A stretch of DNA of 64,000 nt, from contig CAWIJL010000004.1 in the NCBI GenBank assembly GCA_963836405.1, positions 1-64,000 of the forward strand. Reading direction: 5' to 3'. Positions 1 through 7,664 of this stretch are shown here, piece by piece. Origin of the DNA: CAWIJJ01 sp963836405. GTDB lineage: Bacteria > Acidobacteriota > Terriglobia > Bryobacterales > Bryobacteraceae. A program made the translations under genes and the position numbers. Position 1 is the stretch's first letter. The number at the start of each line of letters is the position of its first letter. The notes under the pieces were generated by a model, which did no database searches, was not told the origin of the DNA, and worked only from the letters and a program-made list of their open reading frames with translations.

Positions 1-982
1 ACATACAGTGGGCCAGCAGGCGTAGCACCCCCTCCGGCAGATGGGAGGTGTTCCACGACAGGGCGTCACACATCTGGATCAAGGGAGCCAGTCCCGGTGG
101 GCGCCGCTTCAGCAACTCGGCCAGATTCTCTCCCGCATGTTTGGCGCCGCTGAAGTACAGGGCGATCTTCCAGCCCGGACCGAGCGAGACGATGCCGCTG
201 GTGAAGACACCCGTGCGTGGGTCGGCCGGTTCCCGCGCCAATCTTAGAATCCGCATGCTCGTGTCGTCGTTGTGCATCACCTCGCCCAGCGCCGCGCGGC
301 GAATGTACTCGTCATACACCGGCCGCAGACCCAGCGCCGCTTTCTCGGCCACTCCCCATTGCGTGGCTGCCGGCAGCGGGATTCCCAGATTCCCCTCCAG
401 ACGCTCCAATCGTTTGAATGGCACGCCGCTGCCATAACGGAGTTGCGCGATCATCGCCGCCGCTGTCTCGTCATACTTTTCCGCGCCCACCTCCGCGGGT
501 TCATCCGCCGTGTACACCTCCCCGCAGCCGTTACAGCGCAGGCGCTCCATCTCGTACCGAGTTGCCTCTAGCGGCGGCCGCCCCACGATCCGCACCAGCG
601 TTTTAGGTTCCTTCTGGCGGTAGACTTTGCCCACGCCGCATTCCGGACAGATGTCTCCTGGGTGAAGTTCTTTGTGTTGCACCCGAACGGTCCGCGCACC
701 CGTAAACCGGGCGGCTCCGTTGCGCCCATGTCCTCTCGGCTGGCGCTCTCCCTCCGGCGATGGCTTCTCTGCGGCCGGCTCAGAACTGGGGCTCTGCGGC
801 AGCACGGCGCGGGTTTTCTCTGTCGTCCGCCACCTCGGCTTCGCCCGTTCAGCCAAAATATGCAACACCGTTTTCAGCTTCTCTCCATCGGATTCGCTCA
901 GCGGTGCACGCATCCCGCCGTCGATGATCTGGTCCAGTTCTTCCAGATTCACGTCGATCCGTGGGCGCGGTGCTGCTTTCAT
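1..982 (-). CDS. tnpC: IS66-family transposase TnpC (C-terminus outside window)
   Basis: Open without a stop from an ATG at 982 to the window edge, about 327 codons; the rest lies outside. The N-terminal part is helical, then comes an IS66 zinc-binding region (CPEC near residue 115, CNGC about 40 residues later) and the start of the DDE catalytic domain with HNDDTS, the likely first catalytic Asp. It would cut and join the element ends. The start codon overlaps the stop of the upstream DUF4338 gene in an ATGA arrangement, so the two are probably translationally coupled. IS66 family is secure; completeness cannot be judged. Confidence 0.88.
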   Translation of the reverse strand, partial: MKAAPRPRIDVNLEELDQIIDGGMRAPLSESDGEKLKTVLHILAERAKPRWRTTEKTRAVLPQSPSSEPAAEKPSPEGERQPRGHGRNGAARFTGARTVRVQHKELHPGDICPECGVGKVYRQKEPKTLVRIVGRPPLEATRYEMERLRCNGCGEVYTADEPAEVGAEKYDETAAAMIAQLRYGSGVPFKRLERLEGNLGIPLPAATQWGVAEKAALGLRPVYDEYIRRAALGEVMHNDDTSMRILRLAREPADPRTGVFTSGIVSLGPGWKIALYFSGAKHAGENLAELLKRRPPGLAPLIQMCDALSWNTSHLPEGVLRLLAHCM

Positions 983-1857
983 AACTGGTTGAGTAACTGC
1001 CGGAAACGGGGCGCCAGCGGCAGGCCCAGAATTTCTTTGATGGGGCGATTGGGCTTATTGGTCTGGTCGTTTTTGCCGCGCCCGGTGGTGAGCCCGAGCA
1101 GTTGCCAGTTCGCCGCCCGGTAACAGGTTCCACGAAAACGGCCGGGATCGATGAAGGTTTCCGCAAAGTAAACCGGATGACCGTACATCCGTTCCCAGTC
1201 GCCGGACAGTCCCCTGGTCACCTTCCCCAGAATGTGTGATGCCAGATGCGGGACTTGGACCCAGGGCAGGATCAGAAAGCGCGTGTTATAGGCAATGAAG
1301 CGGATGTTCTGCCGCCGGGCTTCCGCGCTCCAGCCGATGTAGCGGTCACGGCTGCCCAGATGCCGCGGCGCGGAACTCCACGCCAGACACGCGACGGGAC
1401 GACCTTGCGCCCAACAAACATACTTCAGGTGCTCGCCGACCGGCTGTTCATAGCTGAGGTAGTGATACTGCTCCATCAGGCTATTGAACAGCGGCTCATC
1501 GGCGGTGCGTCGCACCGGTTGGATCTCAATCGGGCCCAGCGACTTCAGCGGCATAGCCAACGGCGCAGTGTCGATCAAGACCGCTTCCGGCCGTGGCCGC
1601 CCCGTCCGGCACTGCCCTCGAATGTGGCGGCGCACGGGCGGCAACTCGATTTCTCCGGCCCGTTCCAGCATCAGAAGCATCCCGCGACAAATCATGTCGC
1701 GCAGGGCGCCGTTGGCCTGCTTCCACCCCAGGGCCTCGCACAATTGCCGGGACAGCTTCCACCGGCTGCTGGTGGGATGCGTCCGAATGAACTCCCGCAG
1801 AAAGGCAAGCTGCTCGCTATCTATCTCCTGTCCGCGGTAGCGCCACACCTCCGCCAT
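979..1857 (-). CDS. DUF4338-domain protein, IS66 passenger
   Basis: About 292 residues from the ATG at 1857; an upstream in-frame ATG at 1881 would add eight residues. An N-terminal helical segment (RTHPTSSRWKLSRQLCEALG) is followed by the DUF4338 core with LMEQYHYLSYEQPVGEHLKY and LGKVTRGLSGDWERMYGHP. DUF4338 proteins travel with IS66-type transposases, and the fold is shared with DruA of the Druantia defence system. Here it sits between tnpB and tnpC of the same element and overlaps tnpC by 4 bp, so I read it as a transposition accessory gene. Its biochemical role is unknown. Confidence 0.8.
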   Translation of the reverse strand: MAEVWRYRGQEIDSEQLAFLREFIRTHPTSSRWKLSRQLCEALGWKQANGALRDMICRGMLLMLERAGEIELPPVRRHIRGQCRTGRPRPEAVLIDTAPLAMPLKSLGPIEIQPVRRTADEPLFNSLMEQYHYLSYEQPVGEHLKYVCWAQGRPVACLAWSSAPRHLGSRDRYIGWSAEARRQNIRFIAYNTRFLILPWVQVPHLASHILGKVTRGLSGDWERMYGHPVYFAETFIDPGRFRGTCYRAANWQLLGLTTGRGKNDQTNKPNRPIKEILGLPLAPRFRQLLNQL

Positions 1858-1911
1858 AACCGCAGCATGCCAGAGATGCAATCAGAACGCAAGTGTTTTG
1901 TTGCCGCTTTC

Positions 1912-2259
1912 TCAGCTCACTTTCCGCCACACCGGCGCAGCCTCGGTCTCCGGGTTGCCCGCCGCGAACAGTAACTGCGCCTGATGGGCCTGGAGCACTC
2001 GGGTCGCCTCCTTGCCGGTTGGCCACCAGACGAATCTCCCTTTTGATAATCGCTTTTGCGCCATCCAAAACCCCTGGCCGTCGAACGCCAAAACCTTTAT
2101 TGCCGTGGCACGCCGGCTGCGAAAAATGAATAGGCACCCGGAAAACGGATCGGCCCCCAATCTTTCCCGGCACAGCTGTGCCAGTCCATCAATGCCCTTC
2201 CTCAGGTCGACGGCCTCGATGGCTACCAGGATGCGCATCTGCGGCGCGACTTGAATCAC
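1912..2259 (-). CDS. tnpB: IS66 TnpB (Orf2) accessory protein
   Basis: 115 residues when started at the GTG at 2259, which overlaps the tnpA stop as GTGA; the length matches the family. It carries the TnpB signature VDLRKGIDGLAQL followed by GCLFIFRSRR and the C-terminal WKVxS-like end. TnpB is required for IS66 transposition but its mechanism is not established. An ATG further upstream (2319) lies inside tnpA and is a less likely start. Confidence 0.85.
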   Translation of the reverse strand: MIQVAPQMRILVAIEAVDLRKGIDGLAQLCRERLGADPFSGCLFIFRSRRATAIKVLAFDGQGFWMAQKRLSKGRFVWWPTGKEATRVLQAHQAQLLFAAGNPETEAAPVWRKVS

Positions 2260-2660
2260 ACCGACTCCCACAGTCCGCGGCTGAGTCCGGCCAGGTCTGG
2301 AGTAGTGCTCCCCTTCCACTGGATGCGCATCTTACCCCGCGGCCCTTCCAGCTCGATCAGGCATTCCGCTCCGCCGGCTCCAGGCGTCAGTAACTCTACA
2401 AATGCGGCGGGCGGGGTGCTCAGTCTGGCCGTTCTCCGCCGGCTCGTATGCGATTCCGTCGTTAGGCGCTTGAGCTTGCCGTATTCCAGACTCAGAACTT
2501 TGGCGGTTCGGAATACCCCGTGCTCTCTGGCCATCTCCGCTGCCGCTGCCCACAATGGATCCGGAATCGGCAGTCGCCCGATATGGGACTTCCGCCATCG
2601 TGCGAAGCGACCGTGGAGCACGCGCATGCCGTCGGGAATATCAAGCGCCGCTCTGCCCAT
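2256..2660 (-). CDS. tnpA: IS66 TnpA-like accessory protein
   Basis: 134 residues from an ATG at 2660. It has the N-terminal helical region expected of a DNA-binding TnpA (WRKSHIGRLPIPDPLW, VFRTAKVLSLEYGKLKRL) and a proline-rich linker before a short beta-like tail. It is the first gene of the element on the minus strand and is coupled to tnpB by a GTGA overlap. A strong Shine-Dalgarno, AAGGAGG, lies about 7 bases before the ATG, and its first bases are part of the hairpin at 2672-2693. Confidence 0.75.
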   Translation of the reverse strand: MGRAALDIPDGMRVLHGRFARWRKSHIGRLPIPDPLWAAAAEMAREHGVFRTAKVLSLEYGKLKRLTTESHTSRRRTARLSTPPAAFVELLTPGAGGAECLIELEGPRGKMRIQWKGSTTPDLAGLSRGLWESV

Positions 2661-2671
2661 TGCAGGTCCTC

Positions 2672-2693
2672 CTTGCGCCCGTCCGGGCGCAAG
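2672..2693 (-). promoter_or_regulatory. hairpin overlapping the tnpA ribosome-binding site
   Basis: A perfect 10-bp inverted repeat, CTTGCGCCCG and CGGGCGCAAG, separated by two bases. On the minus-strand transcript the 3' arm ends in the AAG that begins the AAGGAGG Shine-Dalgarno of tnpA. Folding would partly hide the ribosome-binding site, as known in other insertion sequences where it limits transposase synthesis from transcripts entering from outside. The role here is inferred. Confidence 0.5.
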
Positions 2694-2958
2694 AGCGACG
2701 TTACCAGCTACCGACCCGCCGTGTCACGCATCGTTGCGGAAAGCTCACCCAATGACGCGCATCCGGAAGTTGGCCGCGGTCTCAAGTTGACGGAAAACGC
2801 TAAAAAACCGGCCAATGTTCTGAGTGAGGGGGTCGCGGCAAAAGTACGGAAAGCAGTATTCTTTTTTCGTTCGGATTTGATTTTACCGGGAGGGTGAAGG
2901 CCCGGCCAGCAGATCGAAACTTTGGCAGGGACGGTCAGCGGCGGCCTTCACGCCAGCC
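2694..2958. other. non-coding junction between the IS66 element and the recombinase/primase unit
   Basis: No gene found. It holds the possible IS66 end at 2778-2793, an A/T-rich stretch (2870s) and the string CGGCAAAAG at 2836-2844. That 9-mer recurs inverted at 9592-9600, just past the last gene of the recombinase unit; a 9-base match over this distance could be chance. Confidence 0.35.
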
Positions 2959-3464
2959 GTGATTCTCTTTATCGCACTGCCAGAGGCGGAAAGACAACAG
3001 CGAGCCGGGGTGATTCCGCTGGAACCTTCTGCCGCGGCGATGTCCCGTCTGCCCGAAGGACACGATCATTGGCCACGGCCGACGGCTCCGTCATAGCTCA
3101 TGATGACCAGCACGAATGCATCTGGGTGAGGCGCGGGATCTGTGAGCCGTGCGGGAAGACCTTTACCATCTTGCCCGATTCGCTGGCGCCATCCGGCTCC
3201 TACAGCCTTCACTGCCGGCAGCAGGCCTGTGAGCGCATCGCCGCCGGTGACACTGCCGAGCAAGCCGCACCACACTGCAAAGACCCAAGACGTTTGCCCG
3301 ATTCATCCACCGTCCGTCGATGGGCGCAACGGCGGCTCGTCAGCTTGTGGTGCTGGGTCAAGGCCGGAGTCAAAGACCAGCACTTTCTGCAGGCACCCAC
3401 CATCCTCGCCTGGGATCTGGGCGCCCTCTGCCGTATTCTGCCGATCGAGGCAAGAAGTCCGTGA
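2959..3464 (+). pseudogene. DUF6431-like protein, frame broken twice
   Basis: Three consecutive reading frames encode one protein: VILFIALPEAERQQRAGVIP (from about 2959), then RCPVCPKDTIIGHGRRLRH (from about 3038), then HDDQHECIWVRRGICEPCGK onward to the stop at 3464. Two single-base insertions, near 3030-3038 and near 3095, explain the shifts. The intact form would have two CxxC zinc-ribbon motifs (CPVC, CEPC) and a helix-turn-helix-like segment (DSSTVRRWAQRR), as in the DUF6431 family. Its stop overlaps the primase start as GTGA, so it is the first gene of the unit. Start position is approximate; function unknown, DNA binding likely. Confidence 0.6.
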
Positions 3465-4422
3465 GTCGACACGCTCTCGACGAGTTGAAACAGCAGATTC
3501 CTCTGCTGGACTATCTGCAGGCCCACGATTGGCGACCGGCGCGACAACTGAGCCGCGGCCGATTGATGGGACTGTGCCCGCTGCACGAAGATCATCAGCC
3601 GAGCTTTCTGCTAGATCCCCATAGGAACCTGTTCTACTGTTACGGCTGCGGCCGCGGCGGGGACGTGATTCGCTTCGCCGAACTGTATCACCAGGTGAGC
3701 TTCCCACAGGCGCTGTCGCTGCTCCATCAATGGCGCGGCTTGGCGCCGTTGCTGGACGAAGTCGCGAGTTTCTATCGCATGCAGTTACACCGTCACAGCG
3801 AGGCCGTCGCCTACCTGTATCGACGCGGAGTCAGCTCACCGGAACTGATCGAGCATATGCGGATCGGCTACGCACCTGGCGGCTGCTTGCGAGCTTGGCT
3901 GGCAGACCGGGGTTACCCGGTCGAGGCTTTGCGGCAAGCCGGCTTGGTGAGCGCCGCTGGCTACGACACCTACCGGCACCGCGTGGTGTTTCCGCTGGAA
4001 GGCAATCTCTATGGCCGCAGTCTGTCTACGGCGGCGCCACCGCATCGTTTCTTGCCGGCGCGAAGGGCGGCTTTATTCATGGGACCAGGCCCGCTGTATC
4101 CCGAGGTGATTCTGGTTGAGGGCCTGTTTGACTAGCTGCCATGGAGGCCGGCTTTGAAAATGTCACCTGTTCGTTAGGTGTGAATCTCAATGCGCGCCAG
4201 TTCCGTCAACTCGGCGACGACCGGCGAACCGTCTACCTGGCCTTTGATGCGGATGCGAACGGCAGCGGGCAGAAAGCCGCACAATCGCTTGCCGGCCGGC
4301 TCTCCGGGCAAGGTGTAGACGTCCGTACCGTCACGCTGCCCGCCGGCCATGATCCGAACAGTTTTTTCGTCCGAGGCGGCGATGCGCATCAGTTCCAGTC
4401 ACTGCTGGAGGCAGCGCGATGA
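3461..4422 (+). pseudogene. CHC2 zinc-finger / Toprim primase-like protein, one frameshift
   Basis: A DnaG-like protein of about 320 residues. The GTG at 3461 overlaps the DUF6431 stop. The CHC2 zinc finger is clear: CPLHEDHQPSF then CYGCGRGGDVIRF. The Toprim-like half follows with VILVEGLFD, then a TAG at 4133-4135, and resumes in another frame with MEAGFENVTCSLG and LAFDADANGSGQKAA. Restoring one base after position 4134 gives D-Y-A-A-M-E-A-G and a continuous protein. It lacks a helicase-interacting tail. Its end overlaps the recombinase start (ATGA). A role in priming replication or in processing the mobile unit is inferred. Confidence 0.7.
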
Positions 4423-4806
4423 TGAGCTTCCGCGTAGTTTCCACTCCTTCCAACAACCATGTGCGCTGCCCGTACCGCATTGTCGAACAGGCCACCGGCC
4501 GTGAGATCGACTGGATTAACCAGTATCTCGACTACGAGATGCTCAGACGCCTGGCCGACACCACCCTGCGCACTTATGCGCACGAACTGTTGCATTTTCT
4601 CCGGTGGTGGGAGAGTGTTCACCACACTGACGCGGTCACCAAAGATGCCCTCACCGCAACGACGCTGCTGGACTATGTGCGGTTCCAGTCGGGCCAGGAA
4701 CGCGAACTGACTGGCGCCACCATCAATCAGCGCGTCGCCATCGTCGATCGCGCCTTGCGGATTGCCTTCCCGGACGCGCCTCTGCAGACCGCTCCGGCGT
4801 TACAGA
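4419..4806 (+). pseudogene. tyrosine recombinase 1, N-terminal part, interrupted by IS66
   Basis: Encodes the N-terminal SAM-like core-binding domain of a phage-integrase family protein (LADTTLRTYAHELLHFLRWW, TGATINQRVAIVDRALRIAF). The reading frame runs into the IS66 element after GTTACAGA (4799-4806). The catalytic half continues at 7665. Removing the IS and one copy of the duplication restores A-P-A-L-Q-T-T-Y-W-Q-R-A-P in frame. The start overlaps the primase stop as ATGA. Confidence 0.85.
4799..4806. repeat. 8-bp target-site duplication, left copy (GTTACAGA)
   Basis: GTTACAGA directly precedes the left end of the IS66 element and is repeated exactly at 7657-7664 after its right end. Eight bases is the duplication length typical of the IS66 family. 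Confidence 0.93.
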
Positions 4807-4827
4807 GTATCCGTCAGACCAAGCACA
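4807..4827 (+). repeat. IS66 left terminal inverted repeat
   Basis: Begins GTATCCGTCAGACCAAGCAC. It pairs with 7636-7656 on the opposite strand with four mismatches in 21 positions, and lies immediately inside the target duplication. Confidence 0.85.
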
Positions 4828-4864
4828 TCTTTTCATCCGCCCGCTTGTTTGATGGAGTGGGAGT

Positions 4865-5200
4865 GTGGACAACCAAGAACAACGATCAGGGCGGCGGCGA
4901 AGCCGTGAAGAAGCCAACCGTTTGGCAGTCGAATGTGAAGCGAGCGGTCTCAGCCAAAGGGAATTCTGCGAGCAGCGCGGCGTGCCGCTGAAAACCTTGG
5001 CACGGTACCTGACCCGATATCGACGGGAGCAGCGTGGTGAGAAGCCCATGCCGCAGTGGGTTGCTGTCGAGGTGGCGGCGAAACGCGGAGATCCTGCCGA
5101 GTTGTCGATCGTTTGTGCTGGCGGGCGCCGGATTGAGGTCAGGCGGGGCTTTGACGCGGAAACGGTGCGGCGTTTGGTGGCCGCTTTGGAGCGGGCATAG
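4865..5200 (+). CDS. tnpA: IS66 TnpA accessory protein
   Basis: 111 residues from a GTG at 4865. It is rich in Arg and Glu and carries a helix-turn-helix (GLSQREFCEQRGVPLKTLAR) followed by YLTRYRRE, as in IS66 TnpA proteins that probably bind the element ends. It is the first gene of the IS, and tnpB starts two bases after its stop. Family clear, start codon moderately sure. Confidence 0.85.
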   Translation: MDNQEQRSGRRRSREEANRLAVECEASGLSQREFCEQRGVPLKTLARYLTRYRREQRGEKPMPQWVAVEVAAKRGDPAELSIVCAGGRRIEVRRGFDAETVRRLVAALERA

Positions 5201-5201
5201 C

Positions 5202-5591
5202 ATGTTCGGCTTGGGGTCAGCGACCAAGATTTATTTGTCCGCGGGGACGACGGACATGCGGAAGGGCTTTGACGGGTTATCCGCACTGGTGCGGGACCGG
5301 TTGGAGTTGGAGCCTTTGAGCGGGCACGTTTTCTTGTTCTCAAATGCGCAGCGGAATCGCATGAAGTTGATTTACTGGGATGGCAGCGGGCTATGGGTAT
5401 GCGCGAAAAGACTCGAAAGAGGGTGCTTCCGTTGGCCGGCGGCGGAGGCAGGGCAAACCAAGATCGTACTCAGCCACGAGGAGATGGCGCTGCTGGTGGG
5501 AGGGATTGACTTGGCGGGAACCCGGCGCCGGGCGTGGTTTCGGAAGATCACCGGCGAAGAGAGCAAGGCGCAAAAAGGTGTCGCTGGATAA
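5202..5591 (+). CDS. tnpB: IS66 TnpB (Orf2) protein
   Basis: 129 residues from the ATG at 5202. It contains the family signature TDMRKGFDGLSALVRD and VFLFSNAQRNRMKLIYWD. It is packed between tnpA and tnpC in the canonical IS66 order. Needed for transposition in this family; no catalytic motif is known. Confidence 0.9.
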   Translation: MFGLGSATKIYLSAGTTDMRKGFDGLSALVRDRLELEPLSGHVFLFSNAQRNRMKLIYWDGSGLWVCAKRLERGCFRWPAAEAGQTKIVLSHEEMALLVGGIDLAGTRRRAWFRKITGEESKAQKGVAG

Positions 5592-5619
5592 AACATAATC
5601 GTATATAATTGTTTTATTC

Positions 5620-7152
5620 ATGTTGGCTGTCGCGCCGCCTGACATCGACCCCTCCGATCCCGTGGCAGTAGTGGATTTAAAGCGGCAATTGCAATTCGCC
5701 TACCTGAAGATTCAGCTCTTGGAAGAACGGTTGCGGCTGGAACGAATTCATAAGTACGGTCCGGCCAGCGAGAAGCTCAACAACACACAACTGGAGTTGC
5801 TGGAAGAGGAGCCCGGCGTCAGCAATCTGGAAGTTGTCGCCGAAAGCGAGCGCGCACCGCTGCCAGCCGCGGCGCCGTTGCAACCCAGGCGCACACGGCG
5901 GCATCCTGGACGGCAGGCATTACCGGCCAATCTGGCGCGGGTAGAACGGGTAATCTCTGGCTCGCCGGAGCAGTCCCACTGTGCGCACTGTGGCGAGCCG
6001 ACCGAAGTCATCGGCTATGAGCAGAGCGAGCAACTGGATGTGGAGCCGGCCAAGTATTTCGTGTTAGTGGTCAAGCGCGAAAAGCGCGGTTGCTGCGGCT
6101 GCCACAGGGGCGTGGTCACAGCTCCGGCCCCGGCACGGATCATCGAAAAGAGTCTGGTCAGCGATCGGGTGGTGATCGACACGGTGATCGCCAAGTATTG
6201 CGATCATCTCCCGCTATATCGGCAAAGCGCCATGTTGGAGAGGGAGACGGGCCTGGAGATCAGCAGGGCCACGCTGGACGGCTGGGTGATGACGGTGGGA
6301 CAACTGCTGATTCCGTTGACGGGCGTAATGCGGAACGAGCTATTGGGCGAAGGATACATTCAGGCGGATGAAACGCCGGTGGATGTACAGATGCACGACC
6401 GAAGCGGGAGCAATCATCAAGCTTATCTCTGGCAATATGGAAGGCCCGGCGGCAGCGTGGTGTTTGAATTTCAGATGGGCCGGGGAAGGGCGGGGCCGAA
6501 ACAGTTCTTGGAAGAATTCGGGGGGATATTACAGACCGACGGCTACGTCGCTTACGAAAAGGTCGGCGGGCCGAAGATGGTCCATGTGGCCTGTTGGGCG
6601 CATGCGCGCCGTGGTCTGTTTGAGGCCCACGAATTGGCGCCCGGCGAGACTGTTGCCAAGGCGATAGTGGAACGTATTGATGAGTTGTTCGCCATCGATC
6701 GTGCGGCGCGGGAGAAGGCTTACGATTTGGCTGCGCGCCATGAATTGCGTGCCCAGCACGCGCCCAAGCTGCTCCGCATGATCAAGGAACAATTGGATGC
6801 CGCGCTACAGCACGCGTTGCCTGCCAGCAAGCTGGGGAAAGCGGTGGCTTACGTATTCGGACAGTGGCCGCGACTGGAGATCTTTCTCCAACATCCGGAA
6901 GTGGAACTGAGCAACAACCTGGCTGAGAATTCGATGCGTGGCGTCGCGATCGGCAGGAAGAACTGGATCCACATTGGGAGTCCAACGGCGGGACCACGAA
7001 TTGCCGCCATCTTATCGGTCACGGAAAGCTGCCGCCGCCTGGGGGTTCCCATCCGTGAATATCTCGCGGCGATCCTTCCCGGCTTGGCCGACGTCCGCAT
7101 TCAGAAACTGGCCGACCTTACGCCAGCGGCCTGGGCTGCGCGCAGCCGTTGA
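5620..7152 (+). CDS. tnpC: IS66-family transposase TnpC
   Basis: 510 residues, the full family length. An N-terminal coiled-coil (VVDLKRQLQFAYLKIQLLEE) is followed by a zinc-binding segment (CAHCGEPTE, CCGCHRG) and the DDE domain: YIQADETPVDVQ, LQTDGYVAYEKV, and NNLAENSMRGVAIGRKNW with the catalytic Glu. The ATG at 5620 follows tnpB by 28 bases. It appears intact, so this IS copy may be active. Confidence 0.95.
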   Translation: MLAVAPPDIDPSDPVAVVDLKRQLQFAYLKIQLLEERLRLERIHKYGPASEKLNNTQLELLEEEPGVSNLEVVAESERAPLPAAAPLQPRRTRRHPGRQALPANLARVERVISGSPEQSHCAHCGEPTEVIGYEQSEQLDVEPAKYFVLVVKREKRGCCGCHRGVVTAPAPARIIEKSLVSDRVVIDTVIAKYCDHLPLYRQSAMLERETGLEISRATLDGWVMTVGQLLIPLTGVMRNELLGEGYIQADETPVDVQMHDRSGSNHQAYLWQYGRPGGSVVFEFQMGRGRAGPKQFLEEFGGILQTDGYVAYEKVGGPKMVHVACWAHARRGLFEAHELAPGETVAKAIVERIDELFAIDRAAREKAYDLAARHELRAQHAPKLLRMIKEQLDAALQHALPASKLGKAVAYVFGQWPRLEIFLQHPEVELSNNLAENSMRGVAIGRKNWIHIGSPTAGPRIAAILSVTESCRRLGVPIREYLAAILPGLADVRIQKLADLTPAAWAARSR

Positions 7153-7219
7153 AACCGTCCCATCCCTGGAGTTGATTGCGCGACTACCTTGCTTCGCTAC
7201 GCCTGATCTGGCCAACCTT

Positions 7220-7597
7220 CTATTCAGCGCGTTCATTCCGGCACGCTGCCGGCGGGCCGCATCCCGTGGCTGGACGGGCACAGGTTTTCGCCAGCCAAAC
7301 AGAGGCTCTCAGTTGTTCCTCCAAGCACGATTGCGGACTCGCACCATGCCGGTTGCCAGAACTGCCGTGGCGGAGCATCTCATAGCGGAAACGATTACGA
7401 ATTCGTTGCGAGAAATACCTGCCCTTCGAAGCGGCCGCGACAAACTCGTGGTAGACCGTCACGGGGCAGTCGAAGAACCGATAGATCTTGCCGTCCTGGA
7501 ACCTCAAGTAGAGTTGTCGCACGCCGGCCCGATAGGCCGCCGATGAGAACAGTCCTGATTCCACAGGCATCCATTCCACTGCGCTAAGCACGGCCAT
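7220..7597 (-). CDS. KTSC-domain passenger protein in IS66
   Basis: About 125 residues, ATG at 7597 (GTG at 7603 also possible), opposite in direction to the transposase genes. The KTSC domain is seen in LYLRFQDGKIYRFFDCPVTV and YHEFVAAASKGRYFSQRIRN. The C-terminal third is low in recognisable structure. It lies inside the IS, just before the right inverted repeat, so it moves with the element. KTSC proteins have no firmly known biochemical function. Confidence 0.75.
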   Translation of the reverse strand: MAVLSAVEWMPVESGLFSSAAYRAGVRQLYLRFQDGKIYRFFDCPVTVYHEFVAAASKGRYFSQRIRNRFRYEMLRHGSSGNRHGASPQSCLEEQLRASVWLAKTCARPATGCGPPAACRNERAE

Positions 7598-7635
7598 ACT
7601 CACAGATTACGCCGGTGTCCTGCTCGCGCCAATCC

Positions 7636-7656
7636 TGTGGTTGCTCTGACGCTTAC
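7636..7656 (-). repeat. IS66 right terminal inverted repeat
   Basis: On the minus strand it begins GTAAGCGTCAGAGCAACCAC, matching the left end at 17 of 21 positions. The duplicated target GTTACAGA follows immediately on the plus strand. Confidence 0.85.
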
Positions 7657-7664
7657 GTTACAGA
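7657..7664. repeat. 8-bp target-site duplication, right copy (GTTACAGA)
   Basis: Exact repeat of 4799-4806. The recombinase frame resumes here (L-Q-T-T-Y-W-Q). Confidence 0.93.

Larger units (their letters stand above)
1..2793 (-). mobile_element. IS66-family element with DUF4338 gene, partial
   Basis: Gene order tnpA - tnpB - DUF4338 - tnpC on the minus strand, with 4-bp overlaps between tnpA/tnpB and DUF4338/tnpC. The tnpC-side end is outside the window. The tnpA-side end is not certain: 2778-2793 (GGTCTCAAGTTGACGG) is a plausible terminus because coding ends at 2660 and the next gene unit starts after it, but with no partner end visible I cannot prove an inverted repeat or target duplication. 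Confidence 0.6.
4807..7656 (+). mobile_element. complete IS66-family insertion sequence, 2850 bp
   Basis: Bounded by imperfect terminal inverted repeats (left GTATCCGTCAGACCAAGCACA, right on the minus strand GTAAGCGTCAGAGCAACCACA; 17 of 21 identical) and by 8-bp direct repeats GTTACAGA. It contains tnpA, tnpB and tnpC on the plus strand and a KTSC-domain gene on the minus strand next to the right end. All its genes are uninterrupted, unlike the recombinase/primase unit it sits in. Confidence 0.92.

Noticed and set aside
979..1857. A Druantia defence component
   Set aside because: Only DUF4338 is present; no DruB-E genes. It lies inside an IS66 element with its transposase genes.
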